Origin: Ifrita kowaldi
Lineage: Eukaryota; Chordata; Aves; Passeriformes; Cinclosomatidae
NCBI GenBank assembly: GCA_013398055.1
Contig: VZRS01010787.1
Coordinates: 680,639 to 744,638, forward strand
Length of the DNA stretch: 64,000 bases
Direction: 5' to 3'
The first letter of the stretch is position 1. Every line of letters starts with the position of its first letter. Under the pieces are notes generated by a model. It was not told where the DNA came from. It saw only the letters and a program-made list of their open reading frames with translations, and did no database searches. The translations under genes and the position numbers were made by a program. Shown here in pieces: positions 33,863 through 46,500 of this stretch.

Positions 33863-36800
33863 TTAGTTTATTTGTAAATAGAAGAAAACATCTCTTTCAC
33901 TAATCTCTCATGTAAAATCTGCACTTATTTACAAACAGAGACAGACAAGTTCCCCTCCAGGAACTATGATGGTTGGTATGACATCCTTTGTGACTATTTC
34001 AAGCCTGAAACTGAATAATGCAGAAGGATAGACCACATCTCCCTCCCCAGTCAGAGTTGCTTTCAGGCAGAGGTGAAGCCAGGGGCTAGAGCATGCTTGG
34101 TATTATGTCAATAAACTGAACATTTGCTCCCAAAATGCTGCTTTTGGGAACAAAAGGATCATTTTTCCCTAATCAAAGGCACCAAATAAATAAGAAAACT
34201 ATTTCATGCCATTTTTGTGTTTCATGCCTACAATCCAAAACTCTGGCAAACAAATAAAAGAACCCAGTGAATTTCTGGCAAATGGCATAGACAAGACAGT
34301 CAAACTACTCCCAAGTGCCCCAAGCTTTCCACAAGAGCATTTTACAGGACACTAGTAATTAAGATTGCAGAAAAAAGTGTTGGCAGCTACCGATGATCAG
34401 AAAACACAACCAGCTTGATTTATATGGATCCTTCCACTACTTCAAGACAAAGTCCAGTTTTAAAATTAAATCTCTATTTGCCTCTGCTGCCCTTTTTAGC
34501 ACCTGACACAGCAATAACAATGCCAAGAACCAAGGCAGGGAGGTATTGAACAAGGGTGTTGATTAAATGTGCAGGAACAGACAGTGCACAAGTAACAACA
34601 CGAACTCTTTCTCCAGCCAGTTTGTTGTGTCAGCTATACACACAGCAGCTTTAGTAGCTGCTGCCCAAATATATATTGAAAAAGGAAACTGCATTATTGC
34701 TATCAAACTGTATTTTTCAAGGAATGAGCCCAAACACCTTGCAAGAGCCAAATGGATCCAGAAGGCTGTGGTCAGCTCCCACCACTTCCATTGGCTTTCC
34801 TTCACAGCTGGGATGTGTGATGTAGTTATACATACCCACACTATCTAACAGGGAAAAGGTAAGTTGTTTTTGCTACCTTTTGACATTTTTCCTTTTATAG
34901 TTGGAAGAAGGTTTTGCAAGCAATAGCCATGTCTTTTTATAAGCATGCCAAAAAATAATTGTACCCTCTATACACCAAAACATTTGGAACAGTAAGGTAA
35001 AAATCCCTACTGGCTTTGAGCTGCAACAGATGGCAATGCATCAGGAGAGGTGATGGAAGGGTGTGGATGTTCCCAACAACTACTCATAGACACTTCCAAC
35101 TTTTCCCAAGCAGTTAGTCATCACCAGTTTTTTGTTTCTTTCCATCTTTCTTTTTTTCAAGTTTGACCTTTCTTGCTCCTGCTCTCCCAAGAAGAGGCCA
35201 CACTGGCTGCGAGTGACATTTCAATCGCAGAGATAGGTCTCAAGCACAATATATTATTAGAAACCCCACTAAATCAGAGAATGCCATAAAACTTCAAATA
35301 CTGCAGTTCTGATGCCATTGAGCAGTAAAATAAAGTCTCTGCTACAGACAGGTGCATTGGGTGGAGATATCTTGCTGAAGGATGCATAGGGAAGTAAGAG
35401 GGAAAGGGTTTTTCAAAGGTGAAAAGAATAAAATAGAAAATACAGCAAGCTGAGGGTTCAGCTGAAATACATTTCCATTCCCTCAAAAAGAAAAAAAAAA
35501 AGGTTTTCTTTTGGAACTGACACCTTCGTAGGCCATTTCAAACTCTCCTATTTTCACACATAATTCTACAGTCAGTGGAAAGGTGTGCATGTCACACCAA
35601 GGCATCACAAGTGTGACCTTGTTTACCCCTTGGTGACACACTGATGGGGCAGACCTCTTGTAGCTCTTCCCCTTCTGCTGATACAATTGAAAACTCCCAC
35701 GTGAGTGGGAATGCACTGCTGTTCATGTCAAGGATGATGGCAATTTCCACCACTGCTTTTGCTATTCTGGATGTTCATGCAAAACTTCGCTTCGTCATCA
35801 GCTTGGCTGTTTAGCAACAACATTCTCAATAACAATTTCAGTTAATGACAAAAAAAATTTTAATGAATACTTTAATTACACTTAGTTGCTGGAGGCCCCA
35901 CCAACATTCTGTTGGTCTGAGTTTTAGAGAAGCACATGAAAGAGTACTGGATACAAGAGGAGCCTTAGCAACTAAGTGGATTACTAAAATCAGTGATATG
36001 GGGTAGTCAAGGGAGGCATTGAAGTCCCTACATCAGATTCCAGCAAAGCCTTAAGCACAACAGAGAAAGGCTCTGCTCTGCAAACTTTGGCATCAAGTAA
36101 GATGTAAACTTCTGAAAGAAAATGGTAATACTGGTGCCCTTATTTTTCTATATGACAGCAACGTTTTGAATAATGCCTGTGTCCTCTCACAAATATGCTC
36201 AATTCCATATGTGCCCTCCTTGAATTTGAGCAGTGTGGCCATGGGGTTTTCCAGCAAGGGGGGGATGCTGGGGGAGATCCTGGCACATGGGTCACAGGGT
36301 CAGCAGGTGGATTAGCCCCAGAGCATCTTCTTAGCAGGCGAGAGGAAAGCAGCACCTTCCTCCACCCTGGCCAGCTCTCAGGGCTGAGACAGAATGGGTT
36401 CATGCCAAACATGCAGCTGTGACAGAACCCAGGAAAGCAACTCTGCAACAACATCTCTTGTGTAGCAGAGCAACCTTATCTAAATGCAGCTGTGCAGCCA
36501 AAGCCCTCTGATCAGTGCTGAGGCAGCAGTGGTGCCTGAGGACAGCACCCCCAGCACTCACCTCCATCCTGCAGTCTGGCATCACCGAGATGGGCCAGGC
36601 ACAGTTTGAAACCCCCGTGAATTCAGGGGCACCAATCCTAATGTCCTCCGTAGGACTGGCTTCCATCCTCAGGATGGATTCCAATTGCATCTACATTTCA
36701 GTAAAATACTACTGATTTCAACAGAGACCATCCAGATAAATGCCAGCTTACACAGACGCAGAAGCAAATCTTCCCTGCAATCACCCAGGGCATCTGCAAC

Positions 36801-38166
36801 CAAGAGGCATCTTGGCAGGACGCATGAATGGCCTGATTGTGTCCATTTTCAAGAGGGAATACATATGTATAGCTCTGCATCCAGCTCAGCCTGTGCGAGG
36901 CTCTGCTCCCTTGATGAGCAATCAGTCTGCTGCGGGAACAAATTCATAATGACTGCTTTCAGCTGCTAATGCCACTGCTTTTTCTGGGACAATATCGAGG
37001 CCTGAACTGCAAATTCACATCTGGCCTTGTTGGAAATTAACTGGGAATCAAAAGGGGTTAGTAATTAGCCTTCGGAAAAATCTTCACTAATTCACAAGCA
37101 GGGAACAGGACACCAGAGCCCTCAGTGACATTTCAGAGGGATTTGGTGGTGTATGTATAATATGGGGGGTTGTGGATTTATTTTAGGGAAAGGCTCTTCT
37201 CATTTTTGGCTTTGGTCTGTGAAAGAATTCAGGGACAGTGATTTTCCAAATGTATGGTGATATTCATTTTCACAGCAAAATGCAATTTGACTACAGTTTC
37301 CCCACTGTGTGCATTGAATTTCCATGAATGTTACTGGAATTAAGATTTTTCATGGCTCTTTTATTTTGCCATCTTCAATGAAAACTGGCATTGGTATTTG
37401 TACACTTGCTCTTTTCTTGAAATCTGACAATATTCTATTCTGTTAAAACCCCTAAACCTCTTTAAGGTTTACAAATTCATTTCAAAAGATTGGTTTCTAA
37501 CATTTAACTTGCTTAAAGGGGGTCTTTATGTTTTGCTGTTAAAATCACCAGTAAAATTAATTCTTTTTCACGCAGTTTAACTACACTTTAGTCCAGTCCT
37601 CACACACCTAAGAGGAATACCCAAATCAGCTCTGGTCAAGCAAGAATAAAATATGGCATCTCCCTACTTTTCCATCAAGCAAATAAATAAATTGGAAGAA
37701 AGGAAGAAAATACCTAAACTTTCTCGTACTTTTGGGGATAGTACTATAATTTGTTGTCTGTAAATACAAGCTGAAAATCACTATTTTTTATGAAAAAAAT
37801 AAAATTATGCTTCCTGCTCTTCCAGGGGGTCAGCATGCACCATCCACTGCTCTTGCATCCTGCTCCTGCACTCCATGTCACAGCATGGCTTGTAAAAGCC
37901 ACTGGGAATTATCTCCCTGGTTCACCCAGTGTTCCAAAACCTCTGTGGCTGCTCCCGACCTGTCACTCGAGGGGCTCAGGGGAAGAGGAATGCAAAGAAA
38001 ACTCCTCTCATTCGTATTTCTCCTAAGTATTTAGGATGGTTTGCTGATTCACTTTGCAGTTTAGCTTGCAGCAAACTCAAAATTAAGTTACTAGAGAATA
38101 ATGACCGTTAAGTGACTGAGATAGCTTTGTTTCTCTGAGCCTTAGCAACAGCGATTTCGCTTGCCT

Positions 38167-38180
38167 GTTGCCATAACAAC
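38167..38180 (+). promoter_or_regulatory. RFX X-box-like inverted repeat
   Basis: GTTGCCATAACAAC matches the RFX X-box consensus (GTNRCC, short spacer, RGYAAC) with one mismatch in the right half. An extra half-site-like TTAGCAACAG lies about 20 bases upstream. RFX factors control ciliary and some immune genes, but no promoter is visible, so this would be a distal site if functional. The match rests on one short word and may be chance. Confidence 0.35.
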
Positions 38181-40688
38181 TCTGGCGTGCACATCAAGGT
38201 CACTAAGCCCACTTTGCTTCTTGCCTGTAGCTGTCTCTGATGGCTTATACGCCTCATTTTTATTGTAGATTCATACACGGTGACTAGGAAGAAAAGGTAC
38301 TTTTTCATCTTAGGAGTAAACAAGCACACAAAGATGAGCATTTCTCAAGGTAAGAGAAAATGGACAAAAGACAGAGCATTTGTGGGAGATGTTTGTTCTT
38401 AATGGGAAAGCAATTTTTGGGAAAAAAGGTGTAGAAATAGATACGAGGACCAAAATACCCAACATGCAAGGAATCAAATTGGCAGTGAATTCTAGCCTGG
38501 AAAGATTAAGAAAAATTTCCTGAAGAGTGGATGTGAGTTCCTTGATTTCCAAGAGGACCTACGAGCCTGCCTGAGTATGTGAGCACAGGCACATGAAGGT
38601 CCCTAAGTGGCATCTCAGATATAGAAGAATTCTGACCTTGGTGCTTAAATAAGTTTAGCTCCAATGGAAACTCCCCATTTAGCGTTAATCTAAGAATCTA
38701 CAGTCCACAGCTGTGCACTGAGGCATGCTGGCCTGAAATAAGCTGCAGCTGGAAAGCAGGAGAGGAGCTTAGTGCTGATGAATTGCAAAGCCCCAGCTCA
38801 GGCGAGAAATCGCTTGCAGCATCATTTTCCTTTGTTATTCCTTTCGCAAATGTTAATGGATGCAAGTTGTACTCCATATTATTTACATATCACACATCAT
38901 TTTCATTGTATAGAAAGGTTATAGAACAGTTTTTTAACGCAAGTGAACCACATTCGTCTCGTAAACCAACTAGAGGCACTTTCAAAGGAAAATCTAAGCT
39001 TCTACATTACCAAAGCATTTTTTCTGCCACGTGGACGAAGAGAAAATAATTACTCTCTCTGAACAAAATATAAATAACTTTGCCACCTCGTCTTATAGCT
39101 GGTTGATTACAGCAGCCAGTAAATGAAAGACTTTGCTGTTTATTTGTCAGATTTACTCCAAAAATTCCAGGAAAAAAGATGAAATGTCCAGAATTGCAGA
39201 GGGATTTATGAGGCACTAAATAGTTCTATGAATCAGGACTGAAATGTACTTTCATATATGTGTGTAGTAGTTGGCTACAGGACAAGATAGATAGAAAGAC
39301 AGACAAATACATAAGTGCACATTGATGGATAGACAGGCAGCCATGCATACTGGAGTTTGACCACAAAATACCAAATTTCAGTTTTGCTTGATTATTTCTA
39401 GTAAGCCCAGCTGGTCTAGCAGAGATTCCAGGCCAGCTCACTCGGAATCTTTCTAGAAAAGGCAGAGCAGTAATTTAATTTTCCAGACAGGAAACAGAAG
39501 AAAAGGAATAGCTACAGACCTTACCAGACCACTGGGGCCAGGCAAAGAACTTCCCATGTTTGGGGACTCCCAAACACGCAGCCATGACACAGAACCTCCA
39601 CCGTGTTTCCGCGTTCCTGGCTAAACAGCAAGGGGTTGTTTTGAAGCTGACACCAAAGAATGGCTGAAAAAGAACTGGTCGGCTTTTCAGTTACTGTTGT
39701 GCTCTGGTGATACATGCAGAGCATAAAGAAGGCAGAGGTGCTCTTGGCAACGACTACTGCCACGAGCAAGTTCAACACACACAGGGAAAGACAGATTGCT
39801 GACTAGTTAAATGGGAATTGCCAAATTTAAGACATTCAGGAGTAATCCCAGTACTTATGATGGGATCCATGCCCTCTTAAAAAGACTTGTGACAGCTGTC
39901 ATACCCCTGGTGATGGGTGTGGAGAAAGTGTGTGCTGCCTGCCAGGCACCAGCACGAACACAGCCTGGGTGGAGGGGCTGGATGTGGCAGGCAGGATTGG
40001 GGCAGCTCTGGAAGCAATGGGGAGCTTATGCCAGCCCCTTCCATGGGTAATGGTGGGAAGGATGGTGCATCAGGGACCCAGAAAGATCTGTGAGGAGCTG
40101 TCTGGAGTCCACAGGAAGGTGTTAGTCAAAGTCTAACATGAGGGCACAGTCTGTCCTGCTGAAGGTATATGAGACTGAGGAGAAATTGGTTTCTGAACCC
40201 TTTTATTTATTCATCAGATCTAAATTTATCCTTTTCAAAAGTTGTGTTATTTAGTGCATGTTCTGGACACCCAATGTTAGGCCACTTTAATAATTCAAAG
40301 TCCCTTTGATGTCCTTAGTGTAGTCAGTTTACAGGAAAGTCCCAGCACGTCCACCCCAGAGCCCTTGCTGGCTCTAGGTCGCTCCAGAGACAAAACACAG
40401 AACAGCTCAAACAGAGCCAAAGTCTCAGTATTAGTCTGCCTTGAAATCGAGGGAGCTCACCCTGTTCACCTTCGGTGAGCTGCAGTCCATAAAGCTCTGC
40501 CTGCCAACAGGTATTAAAAGTGTGGTGCTTAATGCCTTTTGCCAGAAAATAAGTGGAGCTGTGTCTCAGGAAAACAGCACATTCAATTGCTGCAGATTCT
40601 GTTGCTTCCCACAGAGTGTCTCTTGTTATTACTTTAATAACTGAAGAGGAAGTCCTGTTAATCATAAGTCACAAGGTTGTAGGAGCTG

Positions 40689-40710
40689 ACAGCTGTGATA
40701 TCACAGCTGT
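40689..40710. promoter_or_regulatory. perfect 22-bp palindrome with two CAGCTG E-boxes
   Basis: The left half is ACAGCTGTGAT and the right half is its exact reverse complement, with no spacer. Each arm carries a CAGCTG E-box, the core bound by bHLH dimers such as MyoD, ASCL and TCF proteins. The flanks (AGCTG before, TGATAGCTC after) extend partial symmetry. The surrounding 200 bases also hold AGATAAGGC (GATA-like) and GACTGTCAAT (MEIS/TGIF-like) words, so an enhancer is a fair guess. Confidence 0.6.
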
Positions 40711-42013
40711 TGATAGCTCAGCACAGGCATGATGAGATGGCAGATAAGGCACGTCGTGACTGTCAATAGGGAATTGAAGTGGTTGCCTAATTTTTTACCA
40801 TGCACACACCTCCCCTCCCAAAAATGTCACTCATCTTTCTTCTCCTGGTTATTACAACAAATGCATTGCTCCTACAATCAGATGCTGGCCTACAATTAAA
40901 GACATGCAGGTGTAAAACATTGATTACCACTGCTTGAGTCAGCAAAGGGTTAAACGAGAGAAAATGAAGTCAGCCCAGAAAGAAAGTAAAACAAATAACT
41001 GAATTAAATCCATCTCTGCTGGTGTAGCCTACGTTTTGCCATTAAAAAACCCCCCAAAACATCCAGAAACCTGAGTTTGCTTGAAACATCAATAAACTTT
41101 TCTTTAAATCATTGTTTAAAGCTCCCGGTTCACGTGCCAGTAAAAGTGCCAGTGTGGCAAAATAAATCTGGCTTTGAGACTCCTTCGTGGAATGAGCTTC
41201 TGAAAATGGTGGCTATTAGGAAGATTTTACATCCAAGCACACGTCCATTACCACACATAAAAGTAAAAAGTCATCCTGTGCAAACTGACTGAAGCCTGGC
41301 AAATATTTTAAACCTTTTGTGATTTTAAATGACACATAGTGATCTTCTGTTTTCACATCACTTATTGCCTCTGACACACACAATTTGTTAGCTTGCCTGG
41401 GGTCACAAGCCAGTGGAGCAATGCTGAATTACAGCAGCCAGGAGGGTTTGCCTCCTCCTAGCTACACATCCTCTGCAGCCTTTACACAGTGCTCCTATAG
41501 GTGCTACAGGAACAGAGGTGACTGCTGACACAGGAGGATGCTGGATAATGCATGTGGACGTGGACTCATCTTTCTTCCTCTGTGCCCTGAAGGAGGCTGC
41601 CAAAGGCTCCCACAGAGAATTCAAAGGTCTTTGTGCAGCACAAGGAAATTCCCGTGAGAAAAGGGAAAACAAAAATGTTAGTGAGAAACCCAATCTTGAC
41701 CATTGTGACCAACATAGGAACTTTCCTGGAAAGAAAAGGAAAAAATAACCCACAAAAATATGGCCCAAAAAGGCAATGAAATACCTGCTTCTGGGGGAGA
41801 CTGTGGGGTCAGCAGTCCAGCCCAGGACATGGTGGGTATGAGAAAAGCCTCCACTGCTGCGAAGTCAAACATCTTAGCGAAAACATGTGGCCACTCCTGC
41901 AACTGCTGGACGATTCAACCTTGATGCTCCAGGCACCCCAGGCACCCATCTTGAACAGCAACTTTAAATTTCACTGGTGTTGGTACAAAATCATGCAGTT
42001 TGTTTGCAGTAGT

Positions 42014-42068
42014 GCTTTTTACCTTCTATTTCAGCAGAGCAGAGCAGCTTTTTACCTTCTATTTCAGC
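42014..42068 (+). repeat. short tandem duplication of a pyrimidine-rich unit
   Basis: GCTTTTTACCTTCTATTTCA followed by GC occurs twice, at 42014-42035 and 42047-42068, a 33-base period. The unit looks exactly like a branch-free polypyrimidine tract ending in a splice-acceptor CAG, so two tandem acceptor-like sites result. No exon is supported downstream. Confidence 0.8.
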
Positions 42069-43404
42069 TGGGGCTTTGCAGAGATTTCAGGGGGAGGTTG
42101 TTGCATCCTCCCCCAAGGAGAGACCACAAGCCCTGCACACACAGCAGCAGGTGAGTGAGGTGTCTCCTTGGGAAGATCCCATGGGATGGCCCTGTGCTGC
42201 CCAGATCGACACAGAGCCTCCAGAGAGAAAAGGTTTCCTTTTAATTAACTCGGATCTGACTTCGCCGAAGTTTTTCACAGCCCCAAACTTTACGTAATAC
42301 TTCAAGATTAACAGTTAAATAAGAAGATACTTGACCTGGAAAAAGTTCCAGTTTAGGCAAAATTTATCTCTTTTCCTTCCTCATTTTTAGCAAATATAAA
42401 GATGACTGGCTATTGTAGGTACAGCTCTGCCCAGAAGCATTAGCTATTAGTCAGCTCGCGATAATTACTCATCTAAGATACCATTTTTTAAAGACCTCAG
42501 ATAGCTCCGTCTGTATGTTACACTGAGCTCTTGAAGCTCAGTGAAAGAGAACAGGATCCCATGCTGGGAACCCAGGAGGAAAGGCACAGTGAAAGAACAG
42601 GACAGAGTTGGCAGCTGCATGGCCATTTTGCCTACTCACCTCAGTCCTCCCATAATGAGGGAGAAAAGACACTGACAATTTTTGCTGGTGCTTCAAGCCC
42701 TAGGCAGTTAAAAGCACAGTGCTGGGAATATTGTTTTCAGCACTCCTGATGTGCTGCTGCAGACTCACCTGCCTGTGCTGAGTGGGGACCATGGAGTCCT
42801 GGCAGCATCACTACAGGCTGTGATGGTCCCTCACCTCAGGTGTGCTTTAGGAGGGGGATTTTCTGCACGGGGCAATGGGCTGAGGAGCCCCACAGGGGGG
42901 CTGGCAGTGGCAGCATTTTTCCCCTATCCATGAGCCATGTGGATCCAGATCTCTCCTGATACACTCTCCTCTACAACGAGGAAAGAAAGAAAGCAGGGTT
43001 AGAGATTTTTGTCCCAATCCTCCTCAAATCAACCTTTTAGGATTATTTCAAAGAGAAAAATGAGTCTCTTGGGAAGGAAAGACATGAATCTTATCAATTA
43101 TTTGAATAGGGTGGAATGCAGTGACATCAGCAGCTAATGAAGTAAATCTAAATTAAGCCACTATTTTTTTTTTTTTTTACAAAAGACAGAACATCTGGTG
43201 TTTGACAGCGAGACCGATCGAGTCACCAATTAATCTTACAAAGTGCCATTGCTCCTCATTTTTCTATGTGAAACCATTTCTTCAGTCCTTACCACCGGTA
43301 TAGAAAATGAAAAATAGCTTGTTGAATGAACCACTGCAGAAATCCTGTCATGAAGAACTCATTAGGTCAGCAACGAAGTGATTTATCAGAGACTTGGATT
43401 TCAG

Positions 43405-43596
43405 ATCAGCTTTGCTTGTGCAACCAACTTGGTGGTAGTGCTTCAAGCAAAGGCTTACAAATTGCCATCGAAGCAAGCACAGATCATCTACAGCAGCCAG
43501 TTCCTGACCAGTGGAGTGGAGACCAAGAAATACAATCCTTCCTGTCCTCTATTATATCCTGTCAGCCATCCAGATGTGATGCAAGGAGTGGAGCAG
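43405..43596 (+). other. possible unrecognised exon (low confidence)
   Basis: A 192-base interval open in one frame (64 codons). It is preceded by GGATTTCAG, a weak acceptor, and ends at GAGCAG|GTATTA, a good donor. Start and end are both phase 0. The open frame extends in both directions (43378-43734). The peptide contains QAKAYKLPSKQAQIIYSSQF, a soluble-looking basic and aromatic mix that I do not recognise. Open frames of this size occur by chance in every few kilobases here, so a non-coding RNA exon or nothing at all is just as likely. Confidence 0.15.
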
Positions 43597-46500
43597 GTAT
43601 TAATACTTCTGAATGGTGATGAGAGGGAGTTCATATGCTGGAAGAGATGCCGAAAGAAACAAGAGATTACTTCATGTCAGCTTCTCCTAAGCCCCCTCTG
43701 CCTGATCGCACCAGCCCTTTGTGGGAGTGGATGAATCCTCAGCACGTGGCAGTGATCAGTGTGATCTTACACAGCACCTGACCTTACATAATCCAACGTG
43801 TGTCTGATGATATTTTTCAGTTCCCTCAAGGTGAAAACTGCCTTTTCCATGTCGGTCAGAATTGTGTGCCTGTGCTAATCCTGTTCTTCCATCTGCCTGA
43901 GCTGAGAGAGCAGAGTGGAAAAGGTGGGGAGGGAGGATATGATTTCTTTAAAAAGTCAACCCCCTAAATTTCTGTGGTCTGGAACATAAGATCAAGTTCA
44001 TCATCTTTTTCAGCCCATCACATGTACAACAGATATTTTTTCTTGCAAGACAGATTTCACTTTCTTAACTAAGTTATTTGTCAGACAAGAAGAAAATCCA
44101 CTGCTAAGTAAAGCTTCAGGAATAAGCCAATTATGTGCCTCCTTCCCATCCTCATCTGTACTACATTTTCCATTCTCAGCTCTGCCTCTGATTCTTTCCC
44201 ACCAGCTGGGTCTTGATGTCGCTCCTCACCACTTTTCTCTCCCTTCCAACTGTTTTTCCCATTGGAATTCCTTCCCCTTCTGCCAGCATCCTCCTCTCCC
44301 TCAGCACGTGAACTCAGTTACATCAGCAGTGAACTCTCAAATGTGTAATGTTCAAGTGGATTCAAAACTAGTCAAAGCAAGGTCATCCATCAATAGCTTT
44401 TAATGTCAAGAGCTCTGAGGGCAGGGGTAGGGGTGGAAGGCAGGGCCACAGTGCATATTTGGGCAACAATGAAACTTGTTAAAGAGCAATTAGGTGTGCT
44501 CCTGTAACAGGTTGGCACTGCACTTTTGCTAAGGTGAGAGCAGTCATAAAACATTTACAGTTTACCCAGAACAAGGAGCATCAAGTGCCTTTTATGTCCA
44601 GCCTGCATCTCCTCAGCAATCATAGGAGACCCAAACCTGTCTTGGGCCAAATGGTAATTGCATTTTTAAATAACATTAAATACTTTTTACCATGACTTTT
44701 TGGTTTGCTGAGTCAAATGTCATATTCTCTATTGCTGGGCAGCCCTACTTGCTGCCCTGTGAGCATTAATTAAATGGATAGATGGAACTGGTTATCCTAT
44801 ACTTCAGCCACAAAACATAAACATAAATAAAGGAACTTCTTTCTTTACAAATATTAGTCTAAAATAATTTATCAAAAAATTCGTTAGCAGAGTATAGCAA
44901 CACCATCTTTAGGAGCTTAATCAGAGTGAAAACCCCATCCCATACAGAAGAATCTGTATTTCCTTTATATTCAGGGCTATAGAATTATTTCCATGTACAT
45001 GGGATACAGAACTTTAACATGCTAATCTGGCAGGATTCAGCTGCTGCAATCCTACCTAGTATGAAAGTCAGGGGCTGAATTCTAAGAAGAGATGAATTGT
45101 AAGAAAGCAGCTGGAGAGGCTGCTTGACAAACAGCATATATCTCCACTAAGACCTGAACACACCGGGTAGGATTTCCATAAGGTGAAAAATATGGTTGTA
45201 AGCCAGATATAAAAATGGAAAGCAAAAACAGTGTAAAGAACTGAGTACCCGAAGACTAACGAGAGAGCTGATGCTCCCTGCATGGCTGGAGGGCTGAGTA
45301 CGCTATTGACTGAGATGACAGAGATTTTGGACAATATGGGAAATCAAAGAATGCCAGAGAGCTGGAGATCCAGCATTGTGCTGCATCCCCTCCTTTCCAA
45401 ATGAGGGGAGTGAAGTAGAAAATGGATAATAGAAAAAAAAGCTTGTGCCTTCAGTGCTGGGAAAAATCCTTGTGCAGAAAGAAAGGGCCATGGACAAAAT
45501 ACACCCAGTGAAGGACTAAGAGCCCAGTTCTTACTGCAGTGCCTACCTGTGTGAAGCTCCTCTTATTGCCCTGATTAGTTACCCCACAGAGGAGAGACCA
45601 GGTACTGCTCCTCACCAGCCTCCATGCCTGGAGGCAGGAGGCAGGAACACAGCAGCTAAGCTTTTATGTCAAACGATGCAAGGCAGACCAAGCAATAGGT
45701 ATTTTTCTCCATTAGTTGAAGAGGATATCAAAGTCAAAGCTTGCTGAGTACTTGATTTGATCCTTAGTCAGCCCAGGATATATCAACAGGGAGTTTGGCA
45801 ACACCCAACACTCCCAGGTGCTCATAGAACATTTCTTATCAATGCCTTTCCAGAGCAGGAGGGAAGGGAATAATTTTGGCCTCACTTGTGGTGACACAAG
45901 AGTTGCTTGGCTTCAGAAACAACCACCTCTGGCAGAGTGAGGACTGGAAGCCACAATTCCTGGGTCTTCCTTCAGCAGCACAGCAGAAGTGCTGGCCCCA
46001 GGCTGAGCCCAAGCCCGGAGCTTTTGTCAAAGCACCAAAGTGAGGGACAGGCCATCACGTTTTATCTCCCCTCTTCATTTCCTCTCTAGAAATTCTGCAA
46101 ATATTGATTAAGACTGTGCTGCTTGCTTGTGGTTGATATGTCCTTCCAACAGCTCGCTGTGGGAGATTTCAAATTGCTTCATTAGACAATCTCCTGTATA
46201 TTTACCTACCAGCAACACAATAATAGTATGAAATTAAAAACACATTACCTTTAACTGCAATTATCCCATTATAGAAGCAGGTGAGTGCTGCAGAGGCAGT
46301 CATCACATTTTTACAGCATAACTACTTTGGATAAAAATTACAGGAAAGCAGGATTCTTACCTGTGAGAAAATAGAGTGGATCATTTCAGAGCCTTGGTTG
46401 TTTTGTGACAGGAGTTCAAATGAAGATATTCTAAGGTTAAAGTCAGGGTTTCCAGGTGACCTGCATTTTGCCTCCAGAAACCTCCTCTTTTCCCTTATCA

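Larger units (their letters stand above)
33863..43404. other. intergenic sequence without recognised gene
   Basis: Long AT-rich stretch without a defensible gene. It contains an RFX-like site, a perfect palindrome and a short tandem duplication, listed separately. There is a T16 run near 43163-43178 and a GATA/GACA-like patch near 39285-39340. I see no mobile element that I can name. Confidence 0.5.

Noticed and set aside
42885..42910. possible CTCF site in CCACAGGGGGGCTGGCAG
   Set aside because: The six-G run breaks the CTCF core and several consensus bases are missing.
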